In this document: piece after piece, positions 1-11,640 of the stretch | Position numbering within the stretch: the first letter of the stretch is position 1 | Layout: every line of letters begins with the position of its first letter | Source: Taudactylus pleione | Taxonomy: Eukaryota; Chordata; Amphibia; Anura; Myobatrachidae | Assembly (NCBI GenBank): GCA_031769625.1 | Contig: JAUIMM010000113.1 | Span: forward strand, 10,799,001 to 10,863,000 | Direction: 5' to 3' | DNA: 64,000 bases | Notes under the pieces: model-generated | The model's database searches: none | The model's input: only the letters and a program-made list of their open reading frames with translations | Told to the model about the DNA's origin: nothing | Made by a program: the position numbers and the translations under genes

Positions 1-640
1 AACCGTGCTTATTGCTGCTTATTTGGATGTATGTGAGCTTTATTGTTAAAGTAAAGTGCTATTTATACTATGCTTATTTGTGCACTCTCCTGTTTTTTTT
101 ACAATATGTATATATATATGTTTGTATATATGTACAAATATTATGTGAAAGAGTATGTAGGGACAGCACACAATTAATAATAATTCCCTCAATCTGAGTT
201 GCATACAATAGTAATAAAATATATAAAATGACATGCATCTAGTGCAATGAGTGATCATATGGTGTAATAAAGTCAAATAAAAGTCACTGATCCTTGAATT
301 AAAGGCAGTAGCAGTCTTCTTGGGGTCCGTTTGGCCAACGGATGGAGTGGTTCTCGAAAGAAGGTTAAAAGGACATGCGCCTGATAGTGTAAAAATGTTA
401 AGTAAATTAACAACCAATGCTCACAATAAATGTGCATACCAAAAATAAAACCTTTTAAGCTTATCTGGAATTCAAAAGTAAATGGTCCACATTGGATGGG
501 GTGAATGGGATGTCGTCGGTTGGACCACCTTACAAAGAGCTCATTCAAACCCATAGAGGAGAAGAAAAATGTATAGTGTAGTATTTCCTTAAATGAATAA
601 TGTGAATAGATAACTAGAGGCTGCGTACCAGATAATGCTA
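1..640. other. AT-rich flank, nothing recognised
   Basis: No coding frame with protein-like composition and no repeat family that I recognise. Short TA/TG-rich runs lie near 105-135. The right part may belong to the 3' end of the adjoining Penelope-like element, whose outer boundary I could not fix. Confidence 0.4.
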
Positions 641-912
641 TATTTATAGCCTGTAGTATGTCTTTTTCCACGTATCTCCTAGTACCCTGTTCCAGTCCCT
701 CTCAGGAACGTGTGTAATCAATATACACAAGCTAGATACAAATAATCCCTCATCAGTACACTTTAACATGGGTTTTATTGGGTATAACAGTAAAGGAAGA
801 CAGTACACGGAACATACAAATATTACTAAAAAGAATGGAATTGTGCTCATCTTTTAAAAAGGTACCCAGTCCTCTTAAGTAAATGTCCAAAAGATAAAGA
901 GCCTGGGTCAAC

Positions 913-958
913 TGGCCCCAACGTGTTTTGTCCTCTGGGGTACTTCTTCAGGGGTACA
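913..958 (-). ncRNA. Hammerhead-like hairpin of PLE-1 tail (degenerate)
   Basis: On the minus strand the block reads CCC-CUGAAGA, an interrupted GUxC/GGAC stem, then AAAACACGUU followed by GGGG. The order resembles a type I hammerhead ribozyme: core box CUGANGA, stem II, GAAA box (here changed to AAAA), a short palindromic stem III, a GUU cleavage triplet, and a stem I of CCC/GGG. Hammerhead motifs have been described in Penelope-like elements. An extra A follows the core box and the GAAA box is mutated, so activity is unlikely. I cannot exclude a hairpin of different function. Confidence 0.4.
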
Positions 959-1881
959 ATTGGGTCTGTGGAGTGCCTTCTATTTATCCCCTAGATAGGG
1001 GGAGGTTTACTTCTACAATTTGCGCCAAAAAATGGCAAAAATGGCGTCTGCGCATGCGCAGTGCATGGCAGCCATTTTGTATGACATCACCCATGACATT
1101 TGCGCTATCCCATGAGACTATGGGGGAGTTTGATTACAGAAGCGCTTCCGCATGTGTCGGCGACTGAGATGTCAGTCTGGCCATATTTATGTGGAGCTAG
1201 GTGGCATAGGCAGGACCGCGGCGTCTGTCTGCGTGTGGAGGCGGCCATTTTGTTGGTTAGATAAAAGCCTATACCAGCTAGGCAGCAGCCATTTTGTTGG
1301 TATGAAAAAACATAACACAACGGTGGCTATTTTTAGATGCAAACATGGCCATCTTGTGGATTAACCACAGGGCGACAAGTAAGTCAGTTGTTTGTGTATC
1401 TGACTTAATTAATAATAGCACCAAGTTACTACAATTATAACATTTCAAACATGAATAAAAACATAATAAACACCATAAGTTTTTACAATTAATTCCCTAC
1501 AGGCAAATTACATAAGAAGTAGGTAAAAAAAGTATATAAAAAGGGGAGGGGTGGAGGGAGGGAACATAAAAGGGAAGGAGTGGTAGACCTTTTGCTCTGA
1601 ACATGAGCCTACACTTTACAAAGTTGTCTTAATAAACAAACACCTAATTAATGGGAATATGCCCATATTGGACATTATAGTGCCAATGTAGTACGGGTAT
1701 GATGATAGCAGGGGTAAAATATATAAATAAATAGGAACCTAAAATTAACTGCAAGATATTTAACATGAGACCATAAAAACTCTAAAAGCAACAAAATATA
1801 GTAGTTATGTCACATAATAAGTAAAATTATGCAGAATATATAATATAAAATAAAGGTATGATAGTAAGTACATGTGCAGGA

Positions 1882-2570
1882 TTACAAAAATGGAGCTTTT
1901 TCATAGCTATCATTTAGGCCATTTGGTTGGAGAGTATTCAATTTGAAAATACAAAACATTTCTCGCTGTGAGAGTTTGTTTGCGAGGTCTCCACCTCTTG
2001 GGCCTAATTTGACATGTTCGATGCCTTTAAAGGTTAGAAGTTCTGGATTTGAATCATGGAATGTTTTCAAATGTTTGGAAACTGAATGACTTTTGATCTT
2101 GTTCCTAATATTTCTTACATGTTCCTGAATTCTATGTTTTAGGTTCCTTTTAGTTTTGCCCACGTATTTCAGTCCACATGGGCATTCTAGTACATATATA
2201 ACAGAGGAAGTATTGAAATTGATGAACTCTTTAATGTTGTATGTTTTAGAACGGTGGAGGGTGGTGAAGGACTTTCTGTTTGGATGGAGATGTTTACACA
2301 TATCACATTTTCCACACTTGTATGATCCAACACATTTTAATGGGTCTTTTCTAATGGTATCAGTATGCCGAAGCATACTGGGAGCTAAAATGTCCTTTCA
2401 ATTCCTCGCTTTTTAAATAGGATCATTGTTTTTTGGGGTAGGACAATTGATAGAACTGGGTCCAGTTTTAATATCCCCCAGTGTTTATTCAGAACTTGTC
2501 TGATTCTTCTCTCCTCATTATTGAATTGGGTGATAAATATCCTCTCTTGCAAACATACTTCTTTACTACT
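1882..2570 (-). pseudogene. PLE reverse transcriptase C-terminus plus GIY-YIG endonuclease
   Basis: The 3' part of a Penelope-like polyprotein. The open stretch 1882-2376 holds a GIY-YIG nuclease: VIYVLECPCG followed by KYVGKT, then a basic helix with RIQEH, a later Glu in QREMFCIFKL, and a terminal GLND. A CGKCDMC cysteine cluster lies just upstream, as in the linker of these elements. Further upstream (about 2400-2570) the frame shifts, but NKHWGILKLDP, typical of the end of the RT domain, can be read. In PLEs the nuclease nicks target DNA so that the RT can prime on it. The RT core is missing and the frame breaks near 2376-2400, so this is a pseudogene. Confidence 0.85.
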
Positions 2571-2607
2571 ACAATTCCTTTTTACACGGTGAATTGTGAG
2601 TAGGGAA

Positions 2608-2726
2608 TATTATCTTTCCAGCTCTAAAACATACAACATTAAAGAGTTCATCAATTGCAATACTTCCTCTGTTATATATGTACTAGAATGCCCATGTGGA
2701 CTGAAATACATGGGCAAAACGAAAAG

Positions 2727-2735
<9 letters not shown>
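2608..2735 (+). repeat. Inverted mini-copy of the PLE-1 endonuclease
   Basis: About 115 bp on the plus strand encodes SKTYNIKEFINCNTSSVIYV and continues through KYMGKTKRN. It is the reverse complement, with few changes, of about 2147-2262 inside PLE-1. The copy runs straight into a (TA)n tract. An inverted 5'-truncated partner beside the main copy is characteristic of Penelope-type insertions and is repeated on a larger scale at 27.5-34.3 kb. Confidence 0.85.

Positions 2736-2767
<32 letters not shown>
2729..2767. repeat. (TA)n microsatellite
   Basis: About 19 uninterrupted AT/TA dinucleotides directly abut the inverted PLE-1 fragment. The composite PLE at 27.5-34.3 kb is also bounded by (TA)n tracts. 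Confidence 0.95.
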
Positions 2768-2769
<2 letters not shown>

Positions 2770-4065
2770 GGCAGTATCACCAGAGATGGCGCTGGGGAGC
2801 AGCAGATTCTGTGTGGGGCAGGAGACATCCACACACACACGGTAGAAATACTAAGTTTTGCTACACCTATAGGGGTAGTGAGAGAGAGTCAGTCTGGAAG
2901 GCTCTGCTGTCAGAACAGGCTGTGGCCTCCAGTCCAGGTGGGACTACAGTTGGAGACCAGTGTGGACTGGGAAGCCACTGGTGGCTAGGAAGCCGGGTTG
3001 AGACCTACAGGAGGTAGGGAGAACCCTAAAACTTCAAAAGTCTGTGTAACATAACTGCAGCTAAGCTGCAGGCTGAGGAAGCCAGAGACTATAACTGTAG
3101 GAGACAGGGAAGGCCATCAATAGAGACTGTTTGCAGCTTAGCTGCACAATTATAGTTGGGGGCGAAGAAGTGAGGTACTGTAGTTGCCCTAAAAAGGGGC
3201 TAGGCATTTTATGGTTTTCTGTTCATTTGTGTTGGATCCTGATTGACCACCTTAAAAACTGCACCACTGACACCCATCTACCAGCTAATCTAATGTGTTA
3301 ACCTTCTGATGTTGAACTTCTGACTGTCAACCTTTTTTTTTTCTGTCTACCAGTCGACCGGATACTGGCAAATGTCATATTTCTATCATATTACTATTCA
3401 TTTCCAAATTCTGCCACCATCAGGTTTGTTTCCATAGCTGAGCACTTAGAGGAAGCTCTGTTTACTCCCTGCCCTGTGTTACACTTTAATCAGAGTTATC
3501 ATCACACAGAATAATCCCCTGTATTACAGTTATGTAGCTCCGGTCATATTCCAACTATCTAGCTTCTAGCACATGTACCTAGCACATGAAGTCACTAAGA
3601 GCACAGAGACGGTGTCAGATGTAATAGCTTCTGGCAAAGTGTAGATTGTTCAGGCATTTTGCCATGGAATTTAATGGTGGGATTTTCTTTAAAAGAAAAA
3701 ACAAGCCTAGTTTTGCATTTCAAAAATTACCCCTATTAAATCAGCATTTTTCCCAATTTGGAAAGTATTACATTTGTACCAGAATGTTGCTAAAGTAAAT
3801 TTATTATAGAAAAACAGTCATAGTTCTTTAGGTGACAAAAGTAATAATAAGATAAGTTTCATGTCATACATGTATCTTATACGGTGAGAAAGCAGTGACC
3901 ACATATCACCATAACAAGAGAGAGCTGCTGCCTCATGTGTGTGTAATGTAATTGTTACATCTCTGCATATTTAGCTTTGTCATGTTACCCAGCACTGGGG
4001 CAGTTCCCCCCAGCCTGATCTTACTTCCACAGGACAGAGCTGTGATTGGATCCATGAAGGAAGCC
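2768..4065. other. No gene recognised
   Basis: GC-moderate sequence to about 3180, then AT-richer. Short direct and inverted motifs such as TTGCAGCTTAGCTGCA occur near 3050-3150 and hint at an old repeat, but no family was identified. No splice-flanked frame stood out. Confidence 0.4.
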
Positions 4066-4534
4066 TGGGGGAGATGTATTATAGGTACACATCGTGCCGC
4101 TATAATTCTTGCTGATTCGCCCCTTTACCAAGGCAAAGCAGGAAGCAGTAGAGACGAGTTGTTTGAAGAGCTTGTCTGCCGGATCCCTGCCAGGGCCCAC
4201 AGCGCACCAGCCTGATACGCTGATACGCTGTGTCTTATGTCCCCACTGGCTCCAGTGGGCATCTCACATACAGCCTGGAGCCCAGCAGCAGCCGCAGCTG
4301 CCCAGTAATGGGTCAATAACAGCTGCAGCTGTCAAAATCGATAACTACAGCTGTCGGAATGGTCAGTGCCACTGATCGTTCGTACATCGCCTAGCATATC
4401 GGCGCGCTATCTTATAGATAGCCTGTTATTTACCATCCAACCACACATTAATACATAGGGGAGAAGCAGTATCAGCGCACATAACGTGCGCTATACCACT
4501 AAACCCCCATGTTGCTGGGCGATACATCTCCTTC
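4066..4534. mobile_element. Miniature inverted-repeat element (probable)
   Basis: Imperfect terminal inverted repeats: GGGGGAGATGTAT on the left and GCGATACATCTCC on the right, with a GC-rich non-coding interior. A related pair of ends bounds the element at 41162-41339. Target duplication not resolved. Confidence 0.45.
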
Positions 4535-4925
4535 TCCATCACTTCTCCTCATCTAGGAGAACTGAAGAATATGTTAAGTCTATAAGGTTCTCCCTTATTT
4601 CTAAGTAAAGCACCATTCTGTGTTCTTAAAAGGCCATTATTTATTAAAAGTTTTAGATTGTATACATCTGGTTATACAATGTAAATACCTGAATTGCTGA
4701 TAAAACAGGAAAATCACAACAGAGATATAAAAAATAAAAGGTAAAATGAAATTAAAAGTATGGAGAAGTGAATTGGAATAAAATAACTGTACAATCTGGG
4801 AGAAACGCATTTCGCAGATCCCTGTTGGCTTCCCTAGGCTAATCTGTGCAATTCCAAGCATCTATGGAATCTTCTCTGACCACTTGCAACAAAAACTATC
4901 CCTCAATGCATGTTAGATATGGGAG

Positions 4926-5212
4926 GCCGGTGCTACGGATCCCAGCAGTCAGAATCCTGATGCCGGCATACCGACAGGGTTAGGATACCGACACCTGTTA
5001 GCTTCCTAACACTCCCCCTATCTCACCCTCCTCGCTGCCCAACCCTATCCTCCCCCCTTAGTGCCTAACCCTAACCCCTACCCTAATCCCCTCCCCTAAC
5101 CCCAATACTTACCGTCAGGATGCCGGTGCCAGGATTCTGGCAAGTGTCAGGATTTTGTCACCGCCATTCTAAGCACCGGCATCCTGACTGTTGGGATTAT
5201 AACTACAGTACA
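4926..5212. mobile_element. Telomere-like-interior miniature element, copy A
   Basis: Ends are inverted: CCAGCAGTCAGAATCCTGAT on the left, and on the right ATCCTGACTGTTGGGATTAT. The interior is a degenerate run of CCTAACCCTAACC units mixed with CTCCCC and GTGCCTAA. At least five further copies or partial copies occur (14830, 19680, 42893, 50060 and 56537 regions), plus related blocks near 26975 and 36055. No coding capacity. Confidence 0.7.
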
Positions 5213-5216
5213 TTCC

Positions 5217-6440
5217 CTCAATGCAGATAATGTTTAGCCTTCAGCCGTAAACCCCCAGTCATCAATCCCAAATCTCTGGAAGGAATTAGATTCCTTATTT
5301 TCAGTCTTAGGCTAGAAAGTCGACCTGGCTGGTGCCACCAATTTGTTTATGCAAAATGCGCCATGAAAAGTCATGATGAAAGCAAATTTTAACAAACTTC
5401 ATACACAGAAGCCCCTGATTGTTCAGTATATTAGCACATCAGTTTGTCGTTATAATTCTGTTATAAAATAATTACCCACACCAATATTTTGCTAAATACA
5501 ATTAATAACTTTTTAAAGCATTTTCATGTTATTTCTTTCTATGGCAGCTAAAAATGCCACTTCATATTCTCCACACGGGATTAAGAAGCAAACAAACACA
5601 AAAGGATAGCCTCATAAATTCAGCTGGAGAAAGATTTAGGAGAAAGGTAGAAGTTAAATGACACTATTATCAGCCGAGTACCGAGGATAGGAAAGGAGAC
5701 TCCTTGAATTGAAACTATTGTCTATTGTTGTGTGTGAGGCCAGACTAAGGTTAATTTGCATAGTAACAAATTGATTCTGGGCTGTAAGCACCCGTGAAGA
5801 GTAAAAAATGATGCGTCCCCTGATGATGAGATTATGATCCCTCATTTACAAACATCTTATGAATTAAAAAGTCTAATAACCTATGGAGCTGAGTTGAGCA
5901 TGTGCTAGGTATTGTTTTAATTCCTGCAGGATTTAAGATCAGTAAATTAAGGGTTAGTATTTCCTTCGTTCTATTTTATTTTAATTGCCAGGTCTTTCCA
6001 CTACATCTCCAGTAAGGTTCTTTTACAGCTGTGGGCTCTGTAAATGAAGATTTATATCTAGGGAATGATAATACGATGTACGTAAAGCGGGCACCAGTCC
6101 GGCAGCCAGAATTAATAACGTATCTATTAATGCGGCTAGACGGCCGGCTTCATGGGTAGAGCCACACTGCCCACTGTTTATCTTTCTGCAGCCACAGCTG
6201 TCATCATTACCGTCTGCACCGTCTGAAACAAGTGTCACTTTGTCGTAGGCGCGTATCAGAATAGCATGGAAGTTTGGCTACAAGGCAACGACACTTAAAT
6301 AAAATAAAAAGCTCTTCTGCGAGCATCCTCAAAGTAGCCACCCAGTTGCCACCCAAAAATGCCTATTTCACCGATTGAGATATGCGGCTGAGATCCATCC
6401 AACTCAGGATCGCACAGAGACACGTATAGATGTGTGACTC
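5217..6440. other. Apparently unique non-coding sequence
   Basis: No mobile element recognised. The stretch has homeodomain-type AATTA and TAATTG motifs and a mixed, non-repetitive texture (5340-5560 and 5880-6240 especially), as conserved non-coding elements often do. This is an impression from composition only. Confidence 0.35.
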
Positions 6441-6443
6441 CTA

Positions 6444-6628
6444 GGGGTACATTTACTAAAGTGAGAGTTTTTTTAGAAGTGGAGATGTTGCCTATAGCAA
6501 TCAATCAGATTCTACAGTACTTAACATTTAACTTGCAACTTCTAGAAGATAATATCTACAATCTTATTGTGGTTGCTATGGGCAACATCTCCATTTCTAA
6601 AGACTCTCACTTTAGTAAATTTATCCCA
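6444..6628. mobile_element. Palindromic miniature element, TA target site
   Basis: Flanked by TA on both sides. Left end GGGGTACATTTACTAAAGTG, right end its approximate inverse TTTAGTAAATTTATCCCA. Inner arms carry TTGCCTATAGCAA and TTGCTATGGGCAA, so the whole element folds into one long hairpin. The same family is at 21576-21771; a lone right end lies near 44640-44703. Confidence 0.75.
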
Positions 6629-6630
6629 TA

Positions 6631-7159
6631 GTGACAGCTTTATCTAACACAGTCTACAAATAGGTTGATCCTGCCACAAGCATCACATCAGGATCATTTT
6701 CCAGTTTGACCTGTCTTGGACAATGCATATCTACTGATGGGGTCTGTCATCAGTCTCTGAGCACATTTAAAGACATGCAGGTGAGTGATCGTATTGCTTT
6801 TGGTAGGATCAGACGATGAAGCTGTAGCCAATGGCGCAATGCCGGCTGCAATATTACAGCATTTCTGGCCATCATTAATACATGTATTTGAAACCTGTAA
6901 GTCATTGCAACCAGACACACAGGATTTTTTTCTCTCAAGTATAAATTTTAACACTGTAGTTTTCACTAATCACAACTTTCATGGACCAGTAATCCCCATT
7001 CATGCTGTTTTTGCCCCAGTTATTTTCTGTAGTCCCTGGTTTCCCAATGTACATTGTATTTCTTGGAGCGTAACGAGAAGTTGTTTTTTTTCTTTTTGTG
7101 AAATAATCGAAAAAGATCACAAAGAGGAAGATATAATGTAAATTATTTAATTGAAATGA
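6631..7159. other. Unassigned; overlapping open frames, no call
   Basis: Frames on both strands stay open for about 90-118 codons between 6694 and 7141. Neither shows a motif that I recognise or good splice sites, so I do not call a gene. Confidence 0.3.
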
Positions 7160-7530
7160 GGTCTACTTATCAGGGGTGTCTTTAGAAAAGAGGGAGCCCT
7201 TGTGCATCCCCCATTACGAGCCCCTTCCTCTCAACCCGGTGGCCAGCAAAACGCCAGAAAAATGGCAGCGGAGGCCATTTTCCAGCATTTTGAGCAGCGC
7301 TGAGAGACCTGAAGTGGGACTTCAGAGAGGTAAGTTTTAGATAATATGGGTGCAGGGTGTGCGGTGTGGGCCCCTATGGACATGGGGGCCCATGTACACC
7401 GCATACCCTGCACTCTTAATAGATATGCTCCTGCTACCTCAATGATCTGATGCAGCATCCATCCATAGTTGAGGTGTGTACCTAGTATAACTCTGCTGCT
7501 CTCTGTGACCCTTGACTTGAGCATGAAGGT
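7160..7530. repeat. Unclassified repeat with GC-rich hairpin
   Basis: Begins with CAGGGGTGTCTTTAG, similar to hAT-type termini. It contains an inverted pair around 7350-7412 (GGTGTGGGCCCC against GGGGCCCATGTACACC). No right terminus found. Confidence 0.35.
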
Positions 7531-7569
7531 TCTGTTTTTGTTTTTTTAGGTAATCTGCACCTTGCTGTC

Positions 7570-7880
7570 TGTTGCTGAACTACCTGTTTAAGGTCCTGCC
7601 ACAGCATCTCAATTGGTTTCAACTAAGGACTTTGATTAGGCCACTCCAAAACCTTAATTTTGTTTCTTTGGAGCCATTCAGAGGTGGACTCACTCTTGTG
7701 CTCCTGATCATTGTCTGGCTGCATAACCCAATTGTGCTTGAGTTTCATATCACGGACTGATAGCTGGACATTCTTCATCATTCTGTTGCCCCAGGTCCTG
7801 AAGCAGCAAAGCATCCCCACACCATTAAACTACCACCATGTTTGACTGTGGGTATGATGTTCCTATTGTGGAACGCAGTG
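7570..7880 (-). pseudogene. Tc1-like transposase fragment
   Basis: The minus strand encodes a piece of a Tc1-family DDE transposase. Visible are VQLSVRDMKLKHNWVMQPDN, in which DN marks the second catalytic Asp region, then STSEWLQRNKIKVLEWPNQS, the usual run towards the third acidic residue. Upstream the VKHGGG-like block is readable around 7840. An intact enzyme has about 340 residues; fewer than 100 remain, with no DNA-binding N-terminus and no catalytic Glu. A substitution turns the usual DPKHTS block into DQEHKS. No inverted termini were found around it. Recognition of the family is firm; the subfamily is not. Confidence 0.85.
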
Positions 7881-8800
7881 GGATTGTTGAGGTGAATGAA
7901 TGGGAAAATTTTTTGCACAGAGTGGAATGTGTGTGCCACATAACTGCTCAGACTTCAGTTGCATAGACTGCATGTGTGTATTCCAATGAACACACAATTT
8001 TGTGAATTAGCAGCTCCACCATTTTGTGAGTGACAGCAATTTCACTCTGTGAAAGTGCTGAATCTGCAGTTAACCACAGGGTGTGATGGCATACCATATA
8101 TATATTGTGCAAGGAACACGTCCATTAAGGCATCAGCCTTAATGATCGGAATTTCATTGCATTTTTAAGTCTGAGTAGCACAAATTCATTAGGTTTTGTG
8201 AAATTTCAGATCATGTCTAAGAATCCTTAATGGGATATGTGAAACAGTAAGGTTTTTTATCTATGGAATTTCATTGCTTTTTTATAATTTATTAACCATC
8301 AGGGTTTTGAGGAGCAAACCGGGCCAACTGCATGGCTGAAGGACAACAAATAAGTACATTAGCATGGGTGGAGGAGCGGACAGCATACAGGAGGTGTTTT
8401 GGGGGTGTAGAGGGAGAGACGGCTGCAGGGGCAGGCTGCAGGTGTGTGGGGCATTGGCAGCAGTGGGGGTGCAAAGCAGTGGCATGCACCTGAGAAAATC
8501 AAATCAATAAGACACAGATGCATGGACGTATCAGTGAGATCCATCCATGCATCTGTTAAAAAATGAATGTGTAATATAAAAAACAAAATGATGTGCCCCC
8601 ACCGCACAACCATCACCTGGCTTTTGAGCCCCAGTGCTGGTTGTGCTAAATACAGGGGACAGGTACCCTATGGATTCTACTGGAGAAGAGGACCGATGGG
8701 CTACAGGGATACATAGGTGAGTATGTGAGATAGTTTGTGTACATGTGTGTGTGTGCATGTATGTGTTAATAAAATTTTGCTGTCAATGGTGTGCGTGTCC
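7881..8800. other. No gene recognised
   Basis: Non-coding. A short palindrome lies near 8515-8555 (CAGATGCATGGA against TCCATGCATCTG). A GT-rich stretch at 8735-8766 is a minor microsatellite. Confidence 0.4.
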
Positions 8801-8809
8801 TGTCATTTT

Positions 8810-9780
8810 TTTTATATTTTTTGCAGTGGAACTGCAGGTACCAGTGGGCCTGTAATGCCCTGCATGCTGGTGCTTGTGGTTCTCCAAGCTTGTTGGGGAG
8901 GCTTGTTGGGCCCTGTAGTTCTACTGCAACAGACAATATTTTAACTCTTTAATTTGCACTACACTTTTACACAAATCAACCCAGCACCCACCACCCAGGG
9001 GTAACGGGGATAGCCCCGGGCTATCAGCCTGGGGTGCCATGGAGAAGGGGACCCCTTTCTTTGGGGAGTCCCCAGCTCTCCAGAGATCCCCGGCCTGGGC
9101 TGACTAGCAGCCAGGGTTGATGCTTTGGCCAAGGGACCCAGTGAAAGGGCTCCCCTACTGTGGCATTATCCCCCTGCTAGAAAAAGTCCAGTGCTGGTTC
9201 TGGATAATAAAGGGCAACCCTAGGCATTGTTTTCCTCTTTATTTCCAGAACCAGGCTCAGAGCCCATTGCTGGTTGCGCTGAATACGGAGGACCCCTACA
9301 TCATTTGTCCCCGGTATTTTGGCAACCAGGACTGGTCCTGAATAGCCCAGTGCTGGTTGTGCTTAATACGGGGGACCCCTACATCATTTGTTCCCTGTAT
9401 TCAGCACAACCAGTACTGGGTCTGCAAAGCCAGGTCCTGGTTGTTCTTTTTTTGCAGGGGGGGGAACACGCCGCTGTTTTCTTAATTTTAACACTTAGAT
9501 TTTTTTTAAATACGGCAGCACAGACGGATCTCACTTATCCATCTGTGTTTATTTTTTATCACACACGGATGCAGGCATCCCTGATCCAAGCTTGTATCTG
9601 TCTGCCACCACCGCCCACATCACCACCGGGTCCCGCCGCCTGCACCGCTGCTGCTCCCCTCCCCCCCTGGGTCCAGGCCACAGCTAATGCCCTCTTCCTT
9701 CCCCTAAGTCTCACCGCCGCTACCGCCCGCACTTGCCAGCCATCTTTGTTCACCCAAGTGAAGCCACAGTGAGTATACCT
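8810..9780. repeat. Dispersed repeat shared with 59985-60540, plus local tandem duplication
   Basis: The block containing AGTGGAACTGCAGGTACCAG, the GGGGAGTCCCC region and the CCAGTGCTGGTT motifs matches the reverse complement of 59985-60540 in order and spacing. Within 9230-9430 a unit of about 105 bp is duplicated in tandem (GACCCCTACATCATTTGT appears twice). Open frames here are low-complexity and not protein-like. Likely the interior of a non-autonomous element whose termini I did not find. Confidence 0.55.
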
Positions 9781-10321
9781 GTTGTAGGCACCAACTGAAT
9801 TTGAAGCTTCCTGTCTGTATAATGGCGCATTCGTGAGGGAATAGTTTAAAAACTGTAACTTTCTAATTTACATGAACTCCAAAAGCATCTACCCTGGAAC
9901 AATAGCTACCTAATAAAACAAACCCAAAGTCTAAATTCCCACTGTACCCTCACTTCCCAAAAATCCCCCATAGAGAACAGCAGAAAAGTGGTCCTAATTG
10001 ATAGTGTCCAAAAAAACCGACAGTTGGAACTTAGATTACTCCCAAATCCTCATTTTTTATGTTTTTGCATTAAATTGGCATGCACCACCAAGCGACAGTT
10101 CTACTTGTCCATGCCAATTTTCAGCTTGGTACCTCAAATAGCTTTTGAGATGTAGCCCCTTAAACACCATGCCCCCCCTCGGGAGTTCTCTATGGTAGAA
10201 TTCAGTTTTTTTCGATTCAGCCTTAATATAATGGCACGACTGTGCCCTTATAATATATACATATATATATACAGTATATGTGTGTGTTAAAGAACTAGTG
10301 ATTCAATAATTCAAACATATA

Positions 10322-10487
10322 CGGGGAGATGTACTAATGCTTGGAGAGAGAAAAAGTGGAGAGGGATAAAGTACCAACCAATCAGCTCCTGTCACTTTAC
10401 AGGCTGTGTATGAAAAATGATCGGAGCTGATTGGTTGGTACTTTATCTCCCTCCACTTTATCCCTCTCCAAGGCTTAGTACGTAGAC
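10322..10487. mobile_element. Palindromic miniature element (ACCAACCAATCAGCTCC family)
   Basis: A long hairpin. Left arm GGAGAGGGATAAAGTACCAA, right arm the inverse TTGGTACTTTATCTCCCTCC, with a short TTTACAGGCTGTGT centre. Related copies lie at 13560-13725 and 13730-13825, and the CAATCAGCT/AGCTGATTGG arms recur at 35075-35175. Confidence 0.7.
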
Positions 10488-10630
10488 CAGATAGGCTTCT
10501 ACTGCTACTTCTTTCTGTCTTTTGTCCAGTGATGGGACTGCTGTGCATGATGGGATCGCTACATTGGAATCTTACAACAGGAAGATATTCTCACTAAAGC
10601 CTTGCAAACTAGGGTAAAATAACCAGTGAC

Positions 10631-10678
10631 ACATATATATATATATATATTATATATATGTATATATATTATATATTA
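10631..10678. repeat. (TA)n microsatellite
   Basis: Interrupted TA dinucleotide run. A shorter TATATA/GTGTG tract lies at 10250-10290. Confidence 0.85.
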
Positions 10679-10849
10679 TGCCAGAAGGGTTGAAAGCAAA
10701 TTGGGTTTACTAGTCCAGGCGGCATGGTGTATGCCTGGAGTGTCCAAAGTACACCCTGGGCGGTACTGCCGCAGCAATAGTGGCTGCCCTGCGCTCTGTG
10801 TGGCGGCACCACTCGCACGCCCCTAGTCACGGAACCGTATAGGATTTGC

Positions 10850-11640
10850 GACTGATGTAGACATGCGGAATTGCAATGACTACATTATATGAGACTCGTT
10901 TGACCATTGACTGTCTCACTTTGGCAACTGCGTAACAAAATAAAGGTTTGTTAGCAAATGTCCCAGGTTTTCAGCTGTGCATTCACCTTTTGCTTTTATT
11001 AGTATAATCTTATTAATTACAATACACATACACTACGTTCCACGTGATGCAAATAATGAGCTTTTAGTTTATCAAATGCAGCACAAAACGGTATAGAAAA
11101 TGAATGTACTATGGTATATCAATGACTTCCAGTGTTTCTTTAGCAAAGTTCTTTTCCTTAGAATGATTAATGAAGATCCAAGTAAATCCATTTATATGCA
11201 AATGAAAAAATATTGCCATAGAAATGTAAGCACTAACTGGTCTGGGGGAATAAAAAGCGGCAGCCGGGTATGCCATCACTATAAAGAGAAGTACAGAATA
11301 ACTTATTACCTAGCTCTGCTCACTGATTACAGTTTCATCGTTTCTTTTAAAAGCAATCTATACACTTTTTTCCTTTTTTTTTAACAGACAGATATGAACT
11401 TTGTAGACTTTTGCAGCATAGAAATGATGTTTTGCGAACTTTACGTTTACCCTTCAGTGCTAAGGAATAGTCAGACACAGCTAGCAATTACTGCAGAAAA
11501 CATTAACCATCTTATTTGTTCTACTTTTAGGCAAGTTAAGAATTCGTATTTATATTCATCAGAATGTATCTTATGGAGGTAAATTTACGAGGGCAATTGC
11601 ATGGCATGATTTATTTTGGCACCAGCAATTTGTATGCTAG
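10850..11640. other. Apparently unique non-coding sequence
   Basis: No repeat recognised. Contains two ATGCAAAT-type octamer motifs (near 11047 and 11197) and AT-rich homeobox-type sites. Candidate regulatory sequence on composition only. Confidence 0.3.

Larger units (their letters stand above)
640..2610 (-). mobile_element. Penelope-like element, 5'-truncated (PLE-1)
   Basis: A minus-strand retroelement remnant. Read on that strand it runs from a truncated reverse-transcriptase thumb/linker region near 2575, through a GIY-YIG endonuclease (1882-2376), to a roughly 1 kb untranslated tail with a conserved hairpin block near 915-957. The same order is seen in the larger element at 27.5-34.3 kb: endonuclease end, about 0.8 kb of UTR, hairpin, then about 0.3 kb to the end. 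The reverse-transcriptase core is absent, so this copy is dead. The 3' boundary, somewhere between about 250 and 860, is uncertain. Confidence 0.75.

Noticed and set aside
2596..3017. Plus-strand frames of 120-130 codons across the (TA)n tract
   Set aside because: They join an inverted PLE fragment, a dinucleotide run (Ile-Tyr repeats) and unrelated sequence; not a gene.
6785..7141. 118-codon plus-strand frame
   Set aside because: No recognisable motif, no good splice or start context, and an equally open frame on the opposite strand.
9227..9772. 181-codon plus-strand frame
   Set aside because: Spans a tandem duplication and a GC-rich tract in a dispersed repeat; no protein motif and no matching frame in the copy near 60 kb.
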